64,000 bases of DNA from positions 745,592 through 809,591 of the forward strand of contig NZ_NFUR01000001.1 of assembly GCF_002127225.1 (NCBI RefSeq). Direction: 5' to 3'. Positions 56,680-64,000 of this stretch are shown piece after piece (the first letter of the stretch is position 1; every line of letters begins with the position of its first letter). The stretch comes from Sphingomonas sp. IBVSS2. Lineage in GTDB: Bacteria; Pseudomonadota; Alphaproteobacteria; Sphingomonadales; Sphingomonadaceae. Made by a program: the position numbers and the translations under genes. Below the pieces are notes generated by a model, which was given only the letters and a program-made list of their open reading frames with translations, was not told the origin of the DNA and made no database searches.

Positions 56680-57666
56680 TCAGGCCGCAAACGCCGGCTG
56701 ATAGGCGTAGAGCCCCGGCGTGCCTCCGGTCATCACGAACAGCACGTCGCCGGTCAGGCGGCCCTCGGCCAGCCCCGCCAGCACGCCCGCGAACGCCTTG
56801 CCGCTATAGACCGGGTCGATCAGCAGCCCCTCCTGCCGCGCCATCAGCCGCACCGCCGCCAGCATCGCCTCGGTCGGGATGCCATAGGCCTTGCCGCGCT
56901 GCGAACCGTCGATCCGGATATCCTCGGCACGCAGCATGGCGCCGCCCAGCAGGCCGCGCGTCGCGTTGGCCAGCGCCAGCGTGTCCCGCTCGGCTTCCGC
57001 CAGCTCGGCGAGCACGGTGAAGGAAAGCACGCGCCGCGGATCCTCCATTCCCGCCGCGAGCCCGGCATGGGTGCCATGGCTGCCATTGGCGACGATGATC
57101 GTCTCGAACGAAAGCCCCCGCGCGACCTCCTGCGCCCGGATCTCCTCCGCGCAGGCGACATAGCCGAGCGCCCCCACCGGCGAGGATCCGCCCGCGCCGA
57201 CGACATAGGCCTTGCGCCCCCCGGCCTGCAGCTCCGCCGCCCGGGCATGCGCCGCTGCCAGCGCATCGGCACCGCGCGGCAGGTGGTGCACCGTCGCCCC
57301 GAACAGCCCGTCGAGCAGCTGGTTGCCGTTGTGCCGATATGCCTCGTCCTCGCGCGGCACCGTGTCGGTCAGCATCAGCTCGGCGGCGAGGCCCATCCGC
57401 GCCGCCGCCGCCGCGCTCAGCCGCGCATGGTTGGATTGCCGCGCGCCTGTGGTGAGGAAGGTGTCGCAGCCCTGGTCGATCGCCGCGCCGAGCAGGAACT
57501 CGAGCTTGCGCAGCTTGTTGCCGCCGCCGCCCAGGCCCATCAGGTCATCGCGCTTCGCGAACAGGCGCGCGCCCTTCAGCCCCAGCGCCGCCTCGATGCG
57601 CTCCAGGCGCTGGATCGGGGTCGGTGCGTCGAACAGGGGGGTGCGGGGGAATGCGTCGAGGTTCAT
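56680..57666 (-). CDS. D-cysteine desulfhydrase/ACC deaminase-family PLP enzyme
   Basis: This 328-residue PLP enzyme belongs to the tryptophan-synthase-beta-like group. The PLP lysine is K51 (LGGGGNKLRKLEFLLGAA), with TTGARQSNHARLSAAAAARM and FVMTGGTPGLYAYQP as the other family motifs. It probably degrades D-cysteine to pyruvate, sulfide and ammonia; ACC deaminase activity is less likely but cannot be excluded by eye. The start at 57666 gives MNLDAFPRTPLF, typical of DcyD. It converges with the GT4 gene, four bases apart. Confidence 0.85.
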   Translation of the reverse strand: MNLDAFPRTPLFDAPTPIQRLERIEAALGLKGARLFAKRDDLMGLGGGGNKLRKLEFLLGAAIDQGCDTFLTTGARQSNHARLSAAAAARMGLAAELMLTDTVPREDEAYRHNGNQLLDGLFGATVHHLPRGADALAAAHARAAELQAGGRKAYVVGAGGSSPVGALGYVACAEEIRAQEVARGLSFETIIVANGSHGTHAGLAAGMEDPRRVLSFTVLAELAEAERDTLALANATRGLLGGAMLRAEDIRIDGSQRGKAYGIPTEAMLAAVRLMARQEGLLIDPVYSGKAFAGVLAGLAEGRLTGDVLFVMTGGTPGLYAYQPAFAA

Positions 57667-57771
57667 CGAAGGTGCCACCAGAGAATCGCGTTGAGGGTTC
57701 CTGCGCATCATAGCCATCCTCGCCCGCGCGGGAATGACGGAGACAGGTTCGAACCCTGCCTGGATTCTCAG

Positions 57772-58248
57772 CTAGAGCGCCGGCTTGCAGCCACGCGTCT
57801 GATAGACGCCGCGCAGGAAGCCGCGGCGCGCGAAGCCGGCATCGACCGCGGCATTGAGCTCGCGCTGCGCCGATGCCGCGCCGCTGACTTCGCGGACGAT
57901 GCCGCGGAACGGCACGATCAGCCCGGCCACGGTGTCGCCGGTGACCTTGACCTTGCGGCTCTTCTTGCGATCGACCCCACCGATGAAATCGGGGCCCAGC
58001 GCTTCGCCGAGCTCGTCGAACGCGGCCGCGATGCGCGCGCACTTGGACAGGCCCGACAGGCTGTAGGGCGCGGCGGCCGCGCGCTGGAGCACCGGGGGAA
58101 CCTTGGTCTTGACCACGCCGACATCCTTGGCGGGCTGCTCGGCGATCTCGCCCGCGCGATCGCCGGTCGATTGCGGCTTGTCCTGGGCGAAGGCCGGGCC
58201 GGCGGCGAACATCGCCACGGCCATGCCGATCCAAAGGCTCGATCGCAT
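57772..58248 (-). CDS. Secreted protein of unknown function
   Basis: This 158-residue protein has a signal peptide (LWIGMAVAMFAAGPAFAQ) and a mature body with two cysteines (GLSKCARIAAAFDELG and TRGCKPAL at the end). KVKVTGDTVAGLIVPFRGIV and ARRGFLRGVYQ are basic. The ATG at 58248 is chosen; longer frames add arginine-rich shadow. I do not recognise the family. It lies downstream of smc and a tiny membrane protein on the same strand. Confidence 0.6.
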   Translation of the reverse strand: MRSSLWIGMAVAMFAAGPAFAQDKPQSTGDRAGEIAEQPAKDVGVVKTKVPPVLQRAAAAPYSLSGLSKCARIAAAFDELGEALGPDFIGGVDRKKSRKVKVTGDTVAGLIVPFRGIVREVSGAASAQRELNAAVDAGFARRGFLRGVYQTRGCKPAL

Positions 58249-58298
58249 GCATTTCCTCCTGTTGCCCATCCTGTCGAACCGTTCGACGCGCGTATCGA

Positions 58299-58445
58299 TC
58301 ACAGGTTCCACCAGAGAAGGACGACGAGCAGCGCGATCAGCGCCAGGCCGCCCAGGAGGGCGAGGCAGGCGACCAGCTGGCCATATCGCCGGTCGAGCAC
58401 CCAATATGCCGTATCGAGGCAGGTCTCGATCACAAGCTCGATCAT
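58299..58445 (-). CDS. 48-residue single-pass membrane protein after smc
   Basis: The frame starts one base after the smc stop (TAG-A-ATG), so it is probably translated by coupling. It begins MIELVIETCLDTAYWVLDRR and ends with a hydrophobic helix (LALIALLVVLLWWNL). One cytosolic segment and one transmembrane helix are expected. It has no recognisable family and is too short for routine gene calling. Function is unknown. Confidence 0.6.
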   Translation of the reverse strand: MIELVIETCLDTAYWVLDRRYGQLVACLALLGGLALIALLVVLLWWNL

Positions 58446-58446
58446 T

Positions 58447-61400
58447 CTACTCCGCCGCCAACAGGCTCTCGGCCCCGCCGAGATCGACCGAGACCAGCCG
58501 GCTCACGCCGCGCTCGACCATGGTGACGCCGAACAGCCGGTGCATGCGGCTCATCGTTGCGGCATTGTGCGTGACGATCAGATAGCGGGTCGCGGTCTCC
58601 TCGGTCATTTTCTCGAGCAGGTCGCAGAAGCGATCGATATTGGCATCGTCGAGCGGCGCGTCGACTTCGTCGAGCACGCAGATCGGCGCGGGATTGGTGA
58701 GGAACAGGGCGAAGATCAGCGCGACGGCGGTCAGCGCCTGCTCGCCGCCGGAAAGCAGCGTGAGCGACTGGAGCTTCTTGCCCGGCGGCTGCGCCATGAT
58801 CTCCAGGCCGGCTTCGAGCGGATCGTCCGAATCGATCAGCTCCAGATGCGCCTGGCCGCCGTTGAACAGCGTGGTGAACAGCCGGCGGAAATGCTGGTCG
58901 ACCGCTTCGAAGGCGGAGAGCAGCCGCTGGCGCCCCTCGCGGTTGAGCGTGCCGATCGAGCCGCGCAGGCGGTGCACTGCCTGGGCCAGCTCGTCGCGCT
59001 CGGCGGCATTGGTGGTGAAGGCGGCCTCCAGCTCGGCCAGCTCCGTCTCGGCGACCAGGTTGACCGGCCCGATCCGCTCGCGCTCGGCATTCAGGCGCTC
59101 GTGCGCGGCCGATTCGTCCTCCGGCGTGCGGACGGTGGCTTCGTCGAACCCGGCCTTCTGGGGCAGCAGCGGTGGCGGGCATTCGAAGCGCTCGCCGGAG
59201 ATGCGGCCCATCTCGATGCGGCGGGCCTCCTGGTTCTCCGCACGCGCCGCGGCGCCGGCGCGTTCCTCGCGCGCCTGGGCGAGGATCTCGTTGGCGCCGC
59301 GGACCGCGCCCTCGGTCTCGCGCACCGCCAGCTCCGCCTCGCGCTCGGCGGCCTGGGCGGCGGCGCTTTCGATGCGCGCCTTCTCGGTCGCGGCCTCGGC
59401 TTCGGCAAGCTGGGCGTCGAGCTGGGCGGGCCGCCCGGCAAGCGCCTCGCTCTCCTCGGCAAGCTGGACCGCGCGCTTGTCCATTTCGGTGGCGCGCCGC
59501 GCCGCCTCGCCCGCACGCGATTTCCAGCCCTTCGCCTCGGCACTCGCCGCGGCGTGGCGCTCGCGCGCGCTGCCGATCTCGCGCTCCAGCGTGCCGCGCT
59601 CGGCGCGGGCCGAAGCAGCGGCGGCGCGCTTGCCCTCGGCATCGGTGGAGAGCGCGGCGACGCGGGCACGCGTCTCGGTGCCGTCGGGCAGGGCGGCCTT
59701 GGTGGCCTCGGCGCGGGTCAGTTCGGCCGCCGCTTCGTCCTGTTCGGCGGCGATGCGGCGGATGCGGGCGTCGAGATCGGCGCGCTGCGAATCGAGCCGT
59801 TCGAGCTGCGCGGTGGCGCGGTCCTCGGCCCGGCCTGCCTCGCGCCCGGCATTCTCCGCATGGTCGAGCACGCGGCGGCAATCCGCGGCGGCGCGCCGGG
59901 CCTCGGCGATATTCTCCTCGATCCGGTGCAGTTCGGCATCGGCGCCCTCGACCGCGCGCACCGCCGCCGGCCGCGCCTTCTCGATGGCGGCCAGCCGGTT
60001 GACCCGCACCAGCCGCTCGGCCGCCGCCGCCCCGCCGGACCTGGCGACATAGCCGTCCCAGCGGCGCAGGATGCCGCCCAGCGTCACCAGCCGCTGGCCG
60101 ACCGCGAGGGGCTGGCCGTCATCCGCTTCCGCCACCAGCACCTGGGCGAGGCGGCGCGACAGCCCGGCCGGCGCCCGGACATGCGCGCCCAGCGGCGACG
60201 TGCCCGGCGGCGCGGCCGGATCGCCGGGCTGCGGCGCGGCGCCGGCCCAATAGCGTTCGGCGCCGGTATCGAGCCCGGCCTCGAGATCGTCGCCCAGCGC
60301 CGCGGCGAGCGCGCGTTCATAGCCGACATCGACCTTCAGCTTGTCGAGCAGCCGGTCCTTGTCCGAAGGCCGGGTCGCCTTGGCCAGCGCGGCCGCCTCG
60401 CTGTCGAGCTGGGCGAGCTCGGCATGGGCAGTGGCGCGTGCCGCCTGGGCATGGTTGCGCGCCTCGATCGCGGCGCGTTCCTCGGCATCGGCGCGGGCCA
60501 GGCCGGTGCGGGCGCTCTCGGCCTGGCGGAGCGCCTGGGCCCGGGCCTCGGCGGCGCGGGCCTTTTCCGCCTGCAGCGGCTCGGGATCGGGCAGGGCCCG
60601 CAGCTCGGCATCGATCCGCGCCCGATCGCGTTCGGCGCGTTCGGCCCGGGTGCGCGCCGCCGCCAGCGCGGCTTCGGCGACGCGGGCCTCGGCGGCTTCG
60701 CTGGCCTGTGCGGCCAGCGCCTGGGCAAGCGCCACCTCGGCATCGCGCGCGGCCCGTTCCGCCTCGGCCAGCGCGGCATCGAGATTGGGCATGCGCGCGG
60801 TCGTCTCGGCGATGCGCGTGTCGAGCGCCTTCCCCTCTTCCTCCAGCCGGGCCAGCGCCTCGGCCGCGTCGCGGGCGAGCGCGCCTTCGCGGCCGCGATC
60901 CTCGTCCAGCCGGCGCACCGAATCCTGCACCTCCGCGATCCGCCGCTCGACCGCGGCCTTGTCCGCGCGCAGCGTGGCGAGGCCGTGCATCGCCTCGCTC
61001 GCCCGGTCGCGCACCGCCAGCGCCTCGGCGCGCAGCGTGGCGAGCTTCTCCGCCGCCGCCTGCTGCACCGCCACCGCCGAATCATGCGCGCGGGTCCGTT
61101 CGGCGACCAGCGCCTCGGCGGCGGCCGCTTCCCGTTTGGCCGCATCCGCTGCCGCCGCCGCATCGCGCCAGCGCGCGAAGATCATCCGTGCCTCGGCGAC
61201 GCGGATCCGGTCCGAGAGCTCGCGATAGCGCTCGGCCTGGCGCGCCTGGCGCTTGAGCTGGGCGGCGCGCGTCTCCTGGTCGCCGATCACTTCGTCGAGC
61301 CGGGCGAGATTGGCCTCGGTCGCGCGCAGGCGCTGCTCGGCATCCTTGCGGCGGACGTGCAGGCCGGCGATGCCCGCCGCCTCTTCCAGCATCGCGCGGC

Positions 61401-61854
61401 GCTCGCCCGGCTTGGCCTGGATGATCGCGCCGATCCGCCCCTGGCTGACCAGCGCGGGCGAATGCGCGCCCGTCGCCGAATCGGCGAAGAGCAGGGCGAC
61501 GTCCTTGGCGCGGACGTCGCGGCCGTTGATCCGATAGGCGGAGCCGGCGCCGCGCTCGATGCGGCGGACGACTTCCATCTCGTCGTCCTCGCCCACCTGG
61601 TCGGCGAGGACGGAGACTTCGGCGAAGTCGCGCGACGGGCGAGTCGCGGTGCCGGCGAAGATCACGTCCTCCATGCCGGCGCCGCGCATCGACTTGGCGC
61701 TGGTCTCGCCCATCACCCAGCGCAGCGCTTCGAGCAGGTTGGATTTGCCGCAGCCATTGGGGCCGACGATCCCCGTCAGCCCCGGCTCGATGCGGAGGTC
61801 AGCCGGGTCGACGAAGCTCTTGAAGCCCGTCAGCCGCAGCCGCTTGATCTGCAC
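58447..61854 (-). CDS. smc: Chromosome segregation protein SMC
   Basis: This 1135-residue protein has Walker A at GIVGPNGCGKSNLLEALRWV (K37), long charged coiled coils around a hinge, the signature LLSGGEQALTAVALIFALF and Walker B ICVLDEVDAPLDDANIDRF. It condenses and aligns chromosome arms, usually with ScpA and ScpB, which are not in the window. The ATG at 61854 gives MQIKRLRLTGFKSFVDP. Upstream by 29 bases is a DsbA-like gene on the same strand. Confidence 0.96.
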   Translation of the reverse strand: MQIKRLRLTGFKSFVDPADLRIEPGLTGIVGPNGCGKSNLLEALRWVMGETSAKSMRGAGMEDVIFAGTATRPSRDFAEVSVLADQVGEDDEMEVVRRIERGAGSAYRINGRDVRAKDVALLFADSATGAHSPALVSQGRIGAIIQAKPGERRAMLEEAAGIAGLHVRRKDAEQRLRATEANLARLDEVIGDQETRAAQLKRQARQAERYRELSDRIRVAEARMIFARWRDAAAAADAAKREAAAAEALVAERTRAHDSAVAVQQAAAEKLATLRAEALAVRDRASEAMHGLATLRADKAAVERRIAEVQDSVRRLDEDRGREGALARDAAEALARLEEEGKALDTRIAETTARMPNLDAALAEAERAARDAEVALAQALAAQASEAAEARVAEAALAAARTRAERAERDRARIDAELRALPDPEPLQAEKARAAEARAQALRQAESARTGLARADAEERAAIEARNHAQAARATAHAELAQLDSEAAALAKATRPSDKDRLLDKLKVDVGYERALAAALGDDLEAGLDTGAERYWAGAAPQPGDPAAPPGTSPLGAHVRAPAGLSRRLAQVLVAEADDGQPLAVGQRLVTLGGILRRWDGYVARSGGAAAAERLVRVNRLAAIEKARPAAVRAVEGADAELHRIEENIAEARRAAADCRRVLDHAENAGREAGRAEDRATAQLERLDSQRADLDARIRRIAAEQDEAAAELTRAEATKAALPDGTETRARVAALSTDAEGKRAAAASARAERGTLEREIGSARERHAAASAEAKGWKSRAGEAARRATEMDKRAVQLAEESEALAGRPAQLDAQLAEAEAATEKARIESAAAQAAEREAELAVRETEGAVRGANEILAQAREERAGAAARAENQEARRIEMGRISGERFECPPPLLPQKAGFDEATVRTPEDESAAHERLNAERERIGPVNLVAETELAELEAAFTTNAAERDELAQAVHRLRGSIGTLNREGRQRLLSAFEAVDQHFRRLFTTLFNGGQAHLELIDSDDPLEAGLEIMAQPPGKKLQSLTLLSGGEQALTAVALIFALFLTNPAPICVLDEVDAPLDDANIDRFCDLLEKMTEETATRYLIVTHNAATMSRMHRLFGVTMVERGVSRLVSVDLGGAESLLAAE

Positions 61855-61883
61855 GCTCGCCTACCCCCGCAGCGTCATGGGGA

Positions 61884-62645
61884 TCAGCGCGCCCCCGCCG
61901 CCTTGAGCAGCGGCTCGAGCTGTTCCCACGAGCCGGCATCGACCTTCTTGCCGTTGATGAAGAAGCTCGGCGTGCCGTTCACGCCGTACACGGTGGCCGC
62001 ATCCGCGTTCACCTTGGCGATCTCGTCGATCTTCTTCTGGTCGCCCAGGCACTGGCGCGCCTTGGCCTCGGGCACGCCGCGCTGCTTCATGAAGTCGATC
62101 ATGCCGAGCTGCTCGGCAAAGCCCACCGCGGCCTGGGGCGGCGGCAGCTGCTGGAGCTGCTGGGCGAGCTGCGGGTTGGTCTTCACCAGCTGCTCGGTGC
62201 GGGTGAGGAAGCTGTCCTGGTTCTCGAAGAACTGGTCGAGCATGCTGAAGAAGGATTCGTCGGGCACGCACTGGTTGAGCAGCGCGGCGGCGAGGTCGGG
62301 CGCGCCGTGGATCAGGAAGTCGCGGAATTCCCAGCTGACCTTGCCGGTCGAGATATAGTTCTTGCGCAGCGGCTCGGGCGCGGTGCGGCCGAACAGCCCG
62401 CAATAGGGGCAGTTGCGCGAGCCATATTCCACCAGCTTGATCGGCGCGTTCGGGTTGCCCTGGATATAGCCGCCGTCCTTGGTCTTGCCGATCGTGTCGA
62501 CCCAGGCCTTGCCGGCGGGCGCGGTGACGGCGGCGATCGGCGTCGAGGACGTAGCCGGTGCCGAGCTGTTGCCCGTGCCGCCGCCGCCGCAGGAAGCGAG
62601 CGCGAACAGCGCGGGAATCAGGGCCAGGGCCAATTTGATACGCAT
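61884..62645 (-). CDS. DsbA-like thioredoxin-fold lipoprotein (CPYC)
   Basis: This 253-residue protein has a lipoprotein signal (LIPALFALASCGGG), a DsbA-type active site CPYC (YGSRNCPYCGLFGR), the helical insert and the cis-proline loop VYGVNGTPSFFINGKK. It is probably a periplasmic, membrane-anchored thiol oxidoreductase. It lies between smc and a second DsbA-like gene, both on the same strand, with 28 bases between the two Dsb genes. The ATG at 62645 is used. Confidence 0.88.
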   Translation of the reverse strand: MRIKLALALIPALFALASCGGGGTGNSSAPATSSTPIAAVTAPAGKAWVDTIGKTKDGGYIQGNPNAPIKLVEYGSRNCPYCGLFGRTAPEPLRKNYISTGKVSWEFRDFLIHGAPDLAAALLNQCVPDESFFSMLDQFFENQDSFLTRTEQLVKTNPQLAQQLQQLPPPQAAVGFAEQLGMIDFMKQRGVPEAKARQCLGDQKKIDEIAKVNADAATVYGVNGTPSFFINGKKVDAGSWEQLEPLLKAAGAR

Positions 62646-62673
62646 AGGTCTGCTTTCTCCAGAAATCGCGATG

Positions 62674-63399
62674 TCAGGCGCCGTTCGCCCACAGCTCGGG
62701 CAGCAATCGTTCCCAGCTATAGGCACTTACCTTGCGCCCGTTGACGATGAAAGTGGGCGTGGCCCGCACCTGGTGGACCTTCACCGCGTCGGCATTGGTC
62801 TGGGCGATGCGTTCGATCCGCTTGGGATCGGCGAGGCACTGGCGCGCCTTCGCCTCGGGCAGGCCCTGGGTCTTCATGAAGGCGATCAGGCCCAGCGCCT
62901 CGGCCAGGCGCGTCGCCATCTGGGGCGGCGGCAGCTTCTGCCAGGCCTCGACCTGCTGGGGCTGGCTCTTGAGCAGCGCGGCGAGCTTGTCCTCGAACTG
63001 GCGCTGATTGGCGTAGATCGCATCGAGCACCGGGAAGAAGCGTGCGGGCGCGACGCATTGGTTGAGCAGCGCCATGGCGAGATCGGGCGCGCCATGGATC
63101 AGGAAGTCGCGATATTCGTAGCTGACCTTGCCGCTCGCGATGAAGTCGCGGCGCAGCGGCGGCACCCCCTCGGCGGCGAATCGCCCGCAGGTGGGGCACC
63201 CGCGCGAGCCATATTCGACCAGCTTCACCGGCGCATCGGGATTGCCCTGGCGAAAGCCGCCCTGCGGCGTGATGGCGACGGTGGCGACCCAGTCCGGCGC
63301 CGCGGCCGGCTTTGCCGCGGGTTTCCGGGCCTGCTGCGCCGATGCGCCGCCCGCCAGCGCCAGCGCCAGCGCGCCGGCGATCAGGAGCCGGGCCCGCAT
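62674..63399 (-). CDS. DsbA-like thioredoxin-fold protein (CPTC)
   Basis: This 241-residue protein has a cleavable signal peptide (RLLIAGALALALAGGASAQQ) and a CPTC active site (YGSRGCPTCGRFAAEG), with RATPTFIVNGRKV as cis-proline loop. It is a soluble or loosely attached periplasmic paralogue of the CPYC protein next door. Sequence is conserved between them around DFLIHGAPDLA and ALLNQCV, so a local duplication is likely. Its ATG overlaps the DUF721 stop by one base. Confidence 0.88.
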   Translation of the reverse strand: MRARLLIAGALALALAGGASAQQARKPAAKPAAAPDWVATVAITPQGGFRQGNPDAPVKLVEYGSRGCPTCGRFAAEGVPPLRRDFIASGKVSYEYRDFLIHGAPDLAMALLNQCVAPARFFPVLDAIYANQRQFEDKLAALLKSQPQQVEAWQKLPPPQMATRLAEALGLIAFMKTQGLPEAKARQCLADPKRIERIAQTNADAVKVHQVRATPTFIVNGRKVSAYSWERLLPELWANGA

Positions 63400-63932
63400 C
63401 AGTCGATCCGGCCGATCTTGGGGCGCTCGTCGCTCGCCGCCACGCCGGCGGCCAGCGCCTCGAGCACGGCCTTCAGCTCGGGGTCGCCGATGCCGCGCAG
63501 GCTCTCGCCCATCGCTTCGCTCAGCGGCTTCAGGCTGGGCGGCGGCGCCGCCTTTTCCGGCCGCTTCACTTCGCCGTGGCGCATCGCGAGCCGGGCCACC
63601 GCCGCATAGCCGAAGAAGCGGTTCACCCGCTCGACGATCTCGGGCGCGATGTGCTGCATCGTCGGGGCATGCGCGCCCGCGACGACGAGGTGGAGCACGC
63701 CCTGCTCGCGCTTGCCCTGGGGGAAGCGGATCGATTCGGGCATCGAGACGCGCGCATAGCGCTCGCCGACGATCTCCACCCAGCGGCTGACGATCGAATG
63801 CTGGACGAAGCCGAACTTGCGGAAGGTCGCGCGGCCGACATCGGGCAGCAGCTCGGATACCGGGCGGGCGCGGAGCGCGCGCTGCGGCGCGGGGGCCGGC
63901 TGGCGGGTGGTGGCGCGGGGGGGCTTCGTCAT
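63399..63932 (-). CDS. DUF721 (DciA-like) protein
   Basis: This 177-residue protein has the DUF721 core: LRARPVSELLPDVGRATFRK, VSRWVEIVGERYARVSMPES and GVLHLVVAGAHAPTMQHIAP. DciA relatives load the replicative helicase DnaB in bacteria lacking DnaC; whether this protein does so is inferred. The start is ATG at 63932; ATGs further upstream in frame are possible. The gene order DUF721-DsbA-DsbA-SMC is a familiar sphingomonad arrangement. Confidence 0.82.
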   Translation of the reverse strand: MTKPPRATTRQPAPAPQRALRARPVSELLPDVGRATFRKFGFVQHSIVSRWVEIVGERYARVSMPESIRFPQGKREQGVLHLVVAGAHAPTMQHIAPEIVERVNRFFGYAAVARLAMRHGEVKRPEKAAPPPSLKPLSEAMGESLRGIGDPELKAVLEALAAGVAASDERPKIGRID

Positions 63933-63959
63933 TTCCGCCAACCCATGCCATAGGGGCAT

Positions 63960-64000
63960 GTGCCCGACAACGCCCCTCGCGCAATCGCCTCCGCGCTGCT
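63960..64000 (+). CDS. mutY: Start of a probable A/G-specific adenine glycosylase (MutY), cut by window edge
   Basis: A GTG at 63960 opens a frame encoding VPDNAPRAIASALL, which resembles the MutY N-terminus (ALL preceding the first helix). MutY removes adenine mispaired with 8-oxoguanine. It would be divergent from DUF721. Only 13 codons are visible, so the call is tentative; an ATG at 63958 opens a different, less convincing frame. Confidence 0.4.
   Translation, partial: MPDNAPRAIASAL

Noticed and set aside
57710..57770. Another REP-type palindrome near the desulfhydrase gene
   Set aside because: Only a partial arm (GCGGGAATGACGG-like) is present and no matching partner arm is seen, so it is at best a decayed copy.
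57067..62358. A very long open frame of about 1760 codons on the plus strand opposite smc and the desulfhydrase gene
   Set aside because: It runs antisense to clear genes with Walker and signature motifs. Its composition (arginine, leucine and glycine repeats) is what GC-rich third positions produce on the opposite strand.

Overview
The window is 64 kb of high-GC DNA from an alphaproteobacterium, most likely a Sphingomonas-type member of the Sphingomonadaceae. Three things support this: the gene content (imuA, a two-gene E1 branched-chain dehydrogenase, the rimP-nusA-ylxR-infB operon, DUF721-DsbA-SMC, HrpB), a LexA box of the alphaproteobacterial GTTC-N7-GTTC form, and a circularly permuted tmRNA gene. 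The species call is inference. Almost everything looks like ordinary chromosome. I saw no IS element, CRISPR array, rRNA or tRNA.

Layout. 0-3.5 kb: the SOS-regulated imuA (cut by the window edge), an M3 peptidase and a small secreted protein. 3.6-7.2 kb: the branched-chain 2-oxoacid dehydrogenase E1alpha-E1beta-E2 operon. 7.2-11.4 kb: MAPEG, GNAT, PP2C-like, YciI and RarD genes. 11.5-13.6 kb: an ArsR repressor followed by four overlapping small genes (DUF1428, VOC, two SRPBCC), with an inverted repeat over the arsR start codon. 13.9-16.4 kb: thiolase, DUF427 and enoyl-CoA hydratase. 16.4-19 kb: a regulator with a degenerate receiver, then a tightly overlapping three-gene unit of unknown function (53-residue peptide, HEAT-like protein, cupin-like HxH protein). 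19.1-23.3 kb: two thioesterases, a PQQ-type sugar dehydrogenase lipoprotein and an S9 peptidase.

23.5-36 kb is the translation and RNA-decay block: rimP, nusA, a tautomerase, ylxR, infB, a thioesterase, rbfA, tdk, truB, rpsO, pnp. Two terminators and a structured pnp leader are visible. 36-41 kb: an HWE-type histidine kinase and a LysR-controlled divergent set (aldo/keto reductase, cupin, tautomerase, zinc alcohol dehydrogenase). 41.3-43.4 kb: a solitary beta-helix protein next to the permuted ssrA gene. 43.4-47.6 kb: Rrf2 regulator, MscL, then LemA, three TPM-domain proteins and a Nudix hydrolase. 47.7-52.8 kb: a complex I subunit, HrpB, a polyprenyl synthase, chorismate mutase and a lipoprotein. 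52.8-56.7 kb: a carbohydrate cluster (GH130-like, GH13, GT4). 56.7-64 kb: a D-cysteine desulfhydrase-like enzyme, a small membrane protein, SMC, two DsbA-like proteins, DUF721 and the first codons of a probable mutY.

The most unusual layer is a set of palindromic repeats. One family, with near-identical 33-base arms, occurs inside the E2 linker (6258-6355, translated in frame) and between two carbohydrate genes (53972-54074). A related copy downstream of infB (29396-29525) has a perfect 43-base palindrome in one arm. A different palindrome is translated in frame inside truB (32667-32746). These resemble in principle the protein-embedded palindromic elements of Rickettsia.
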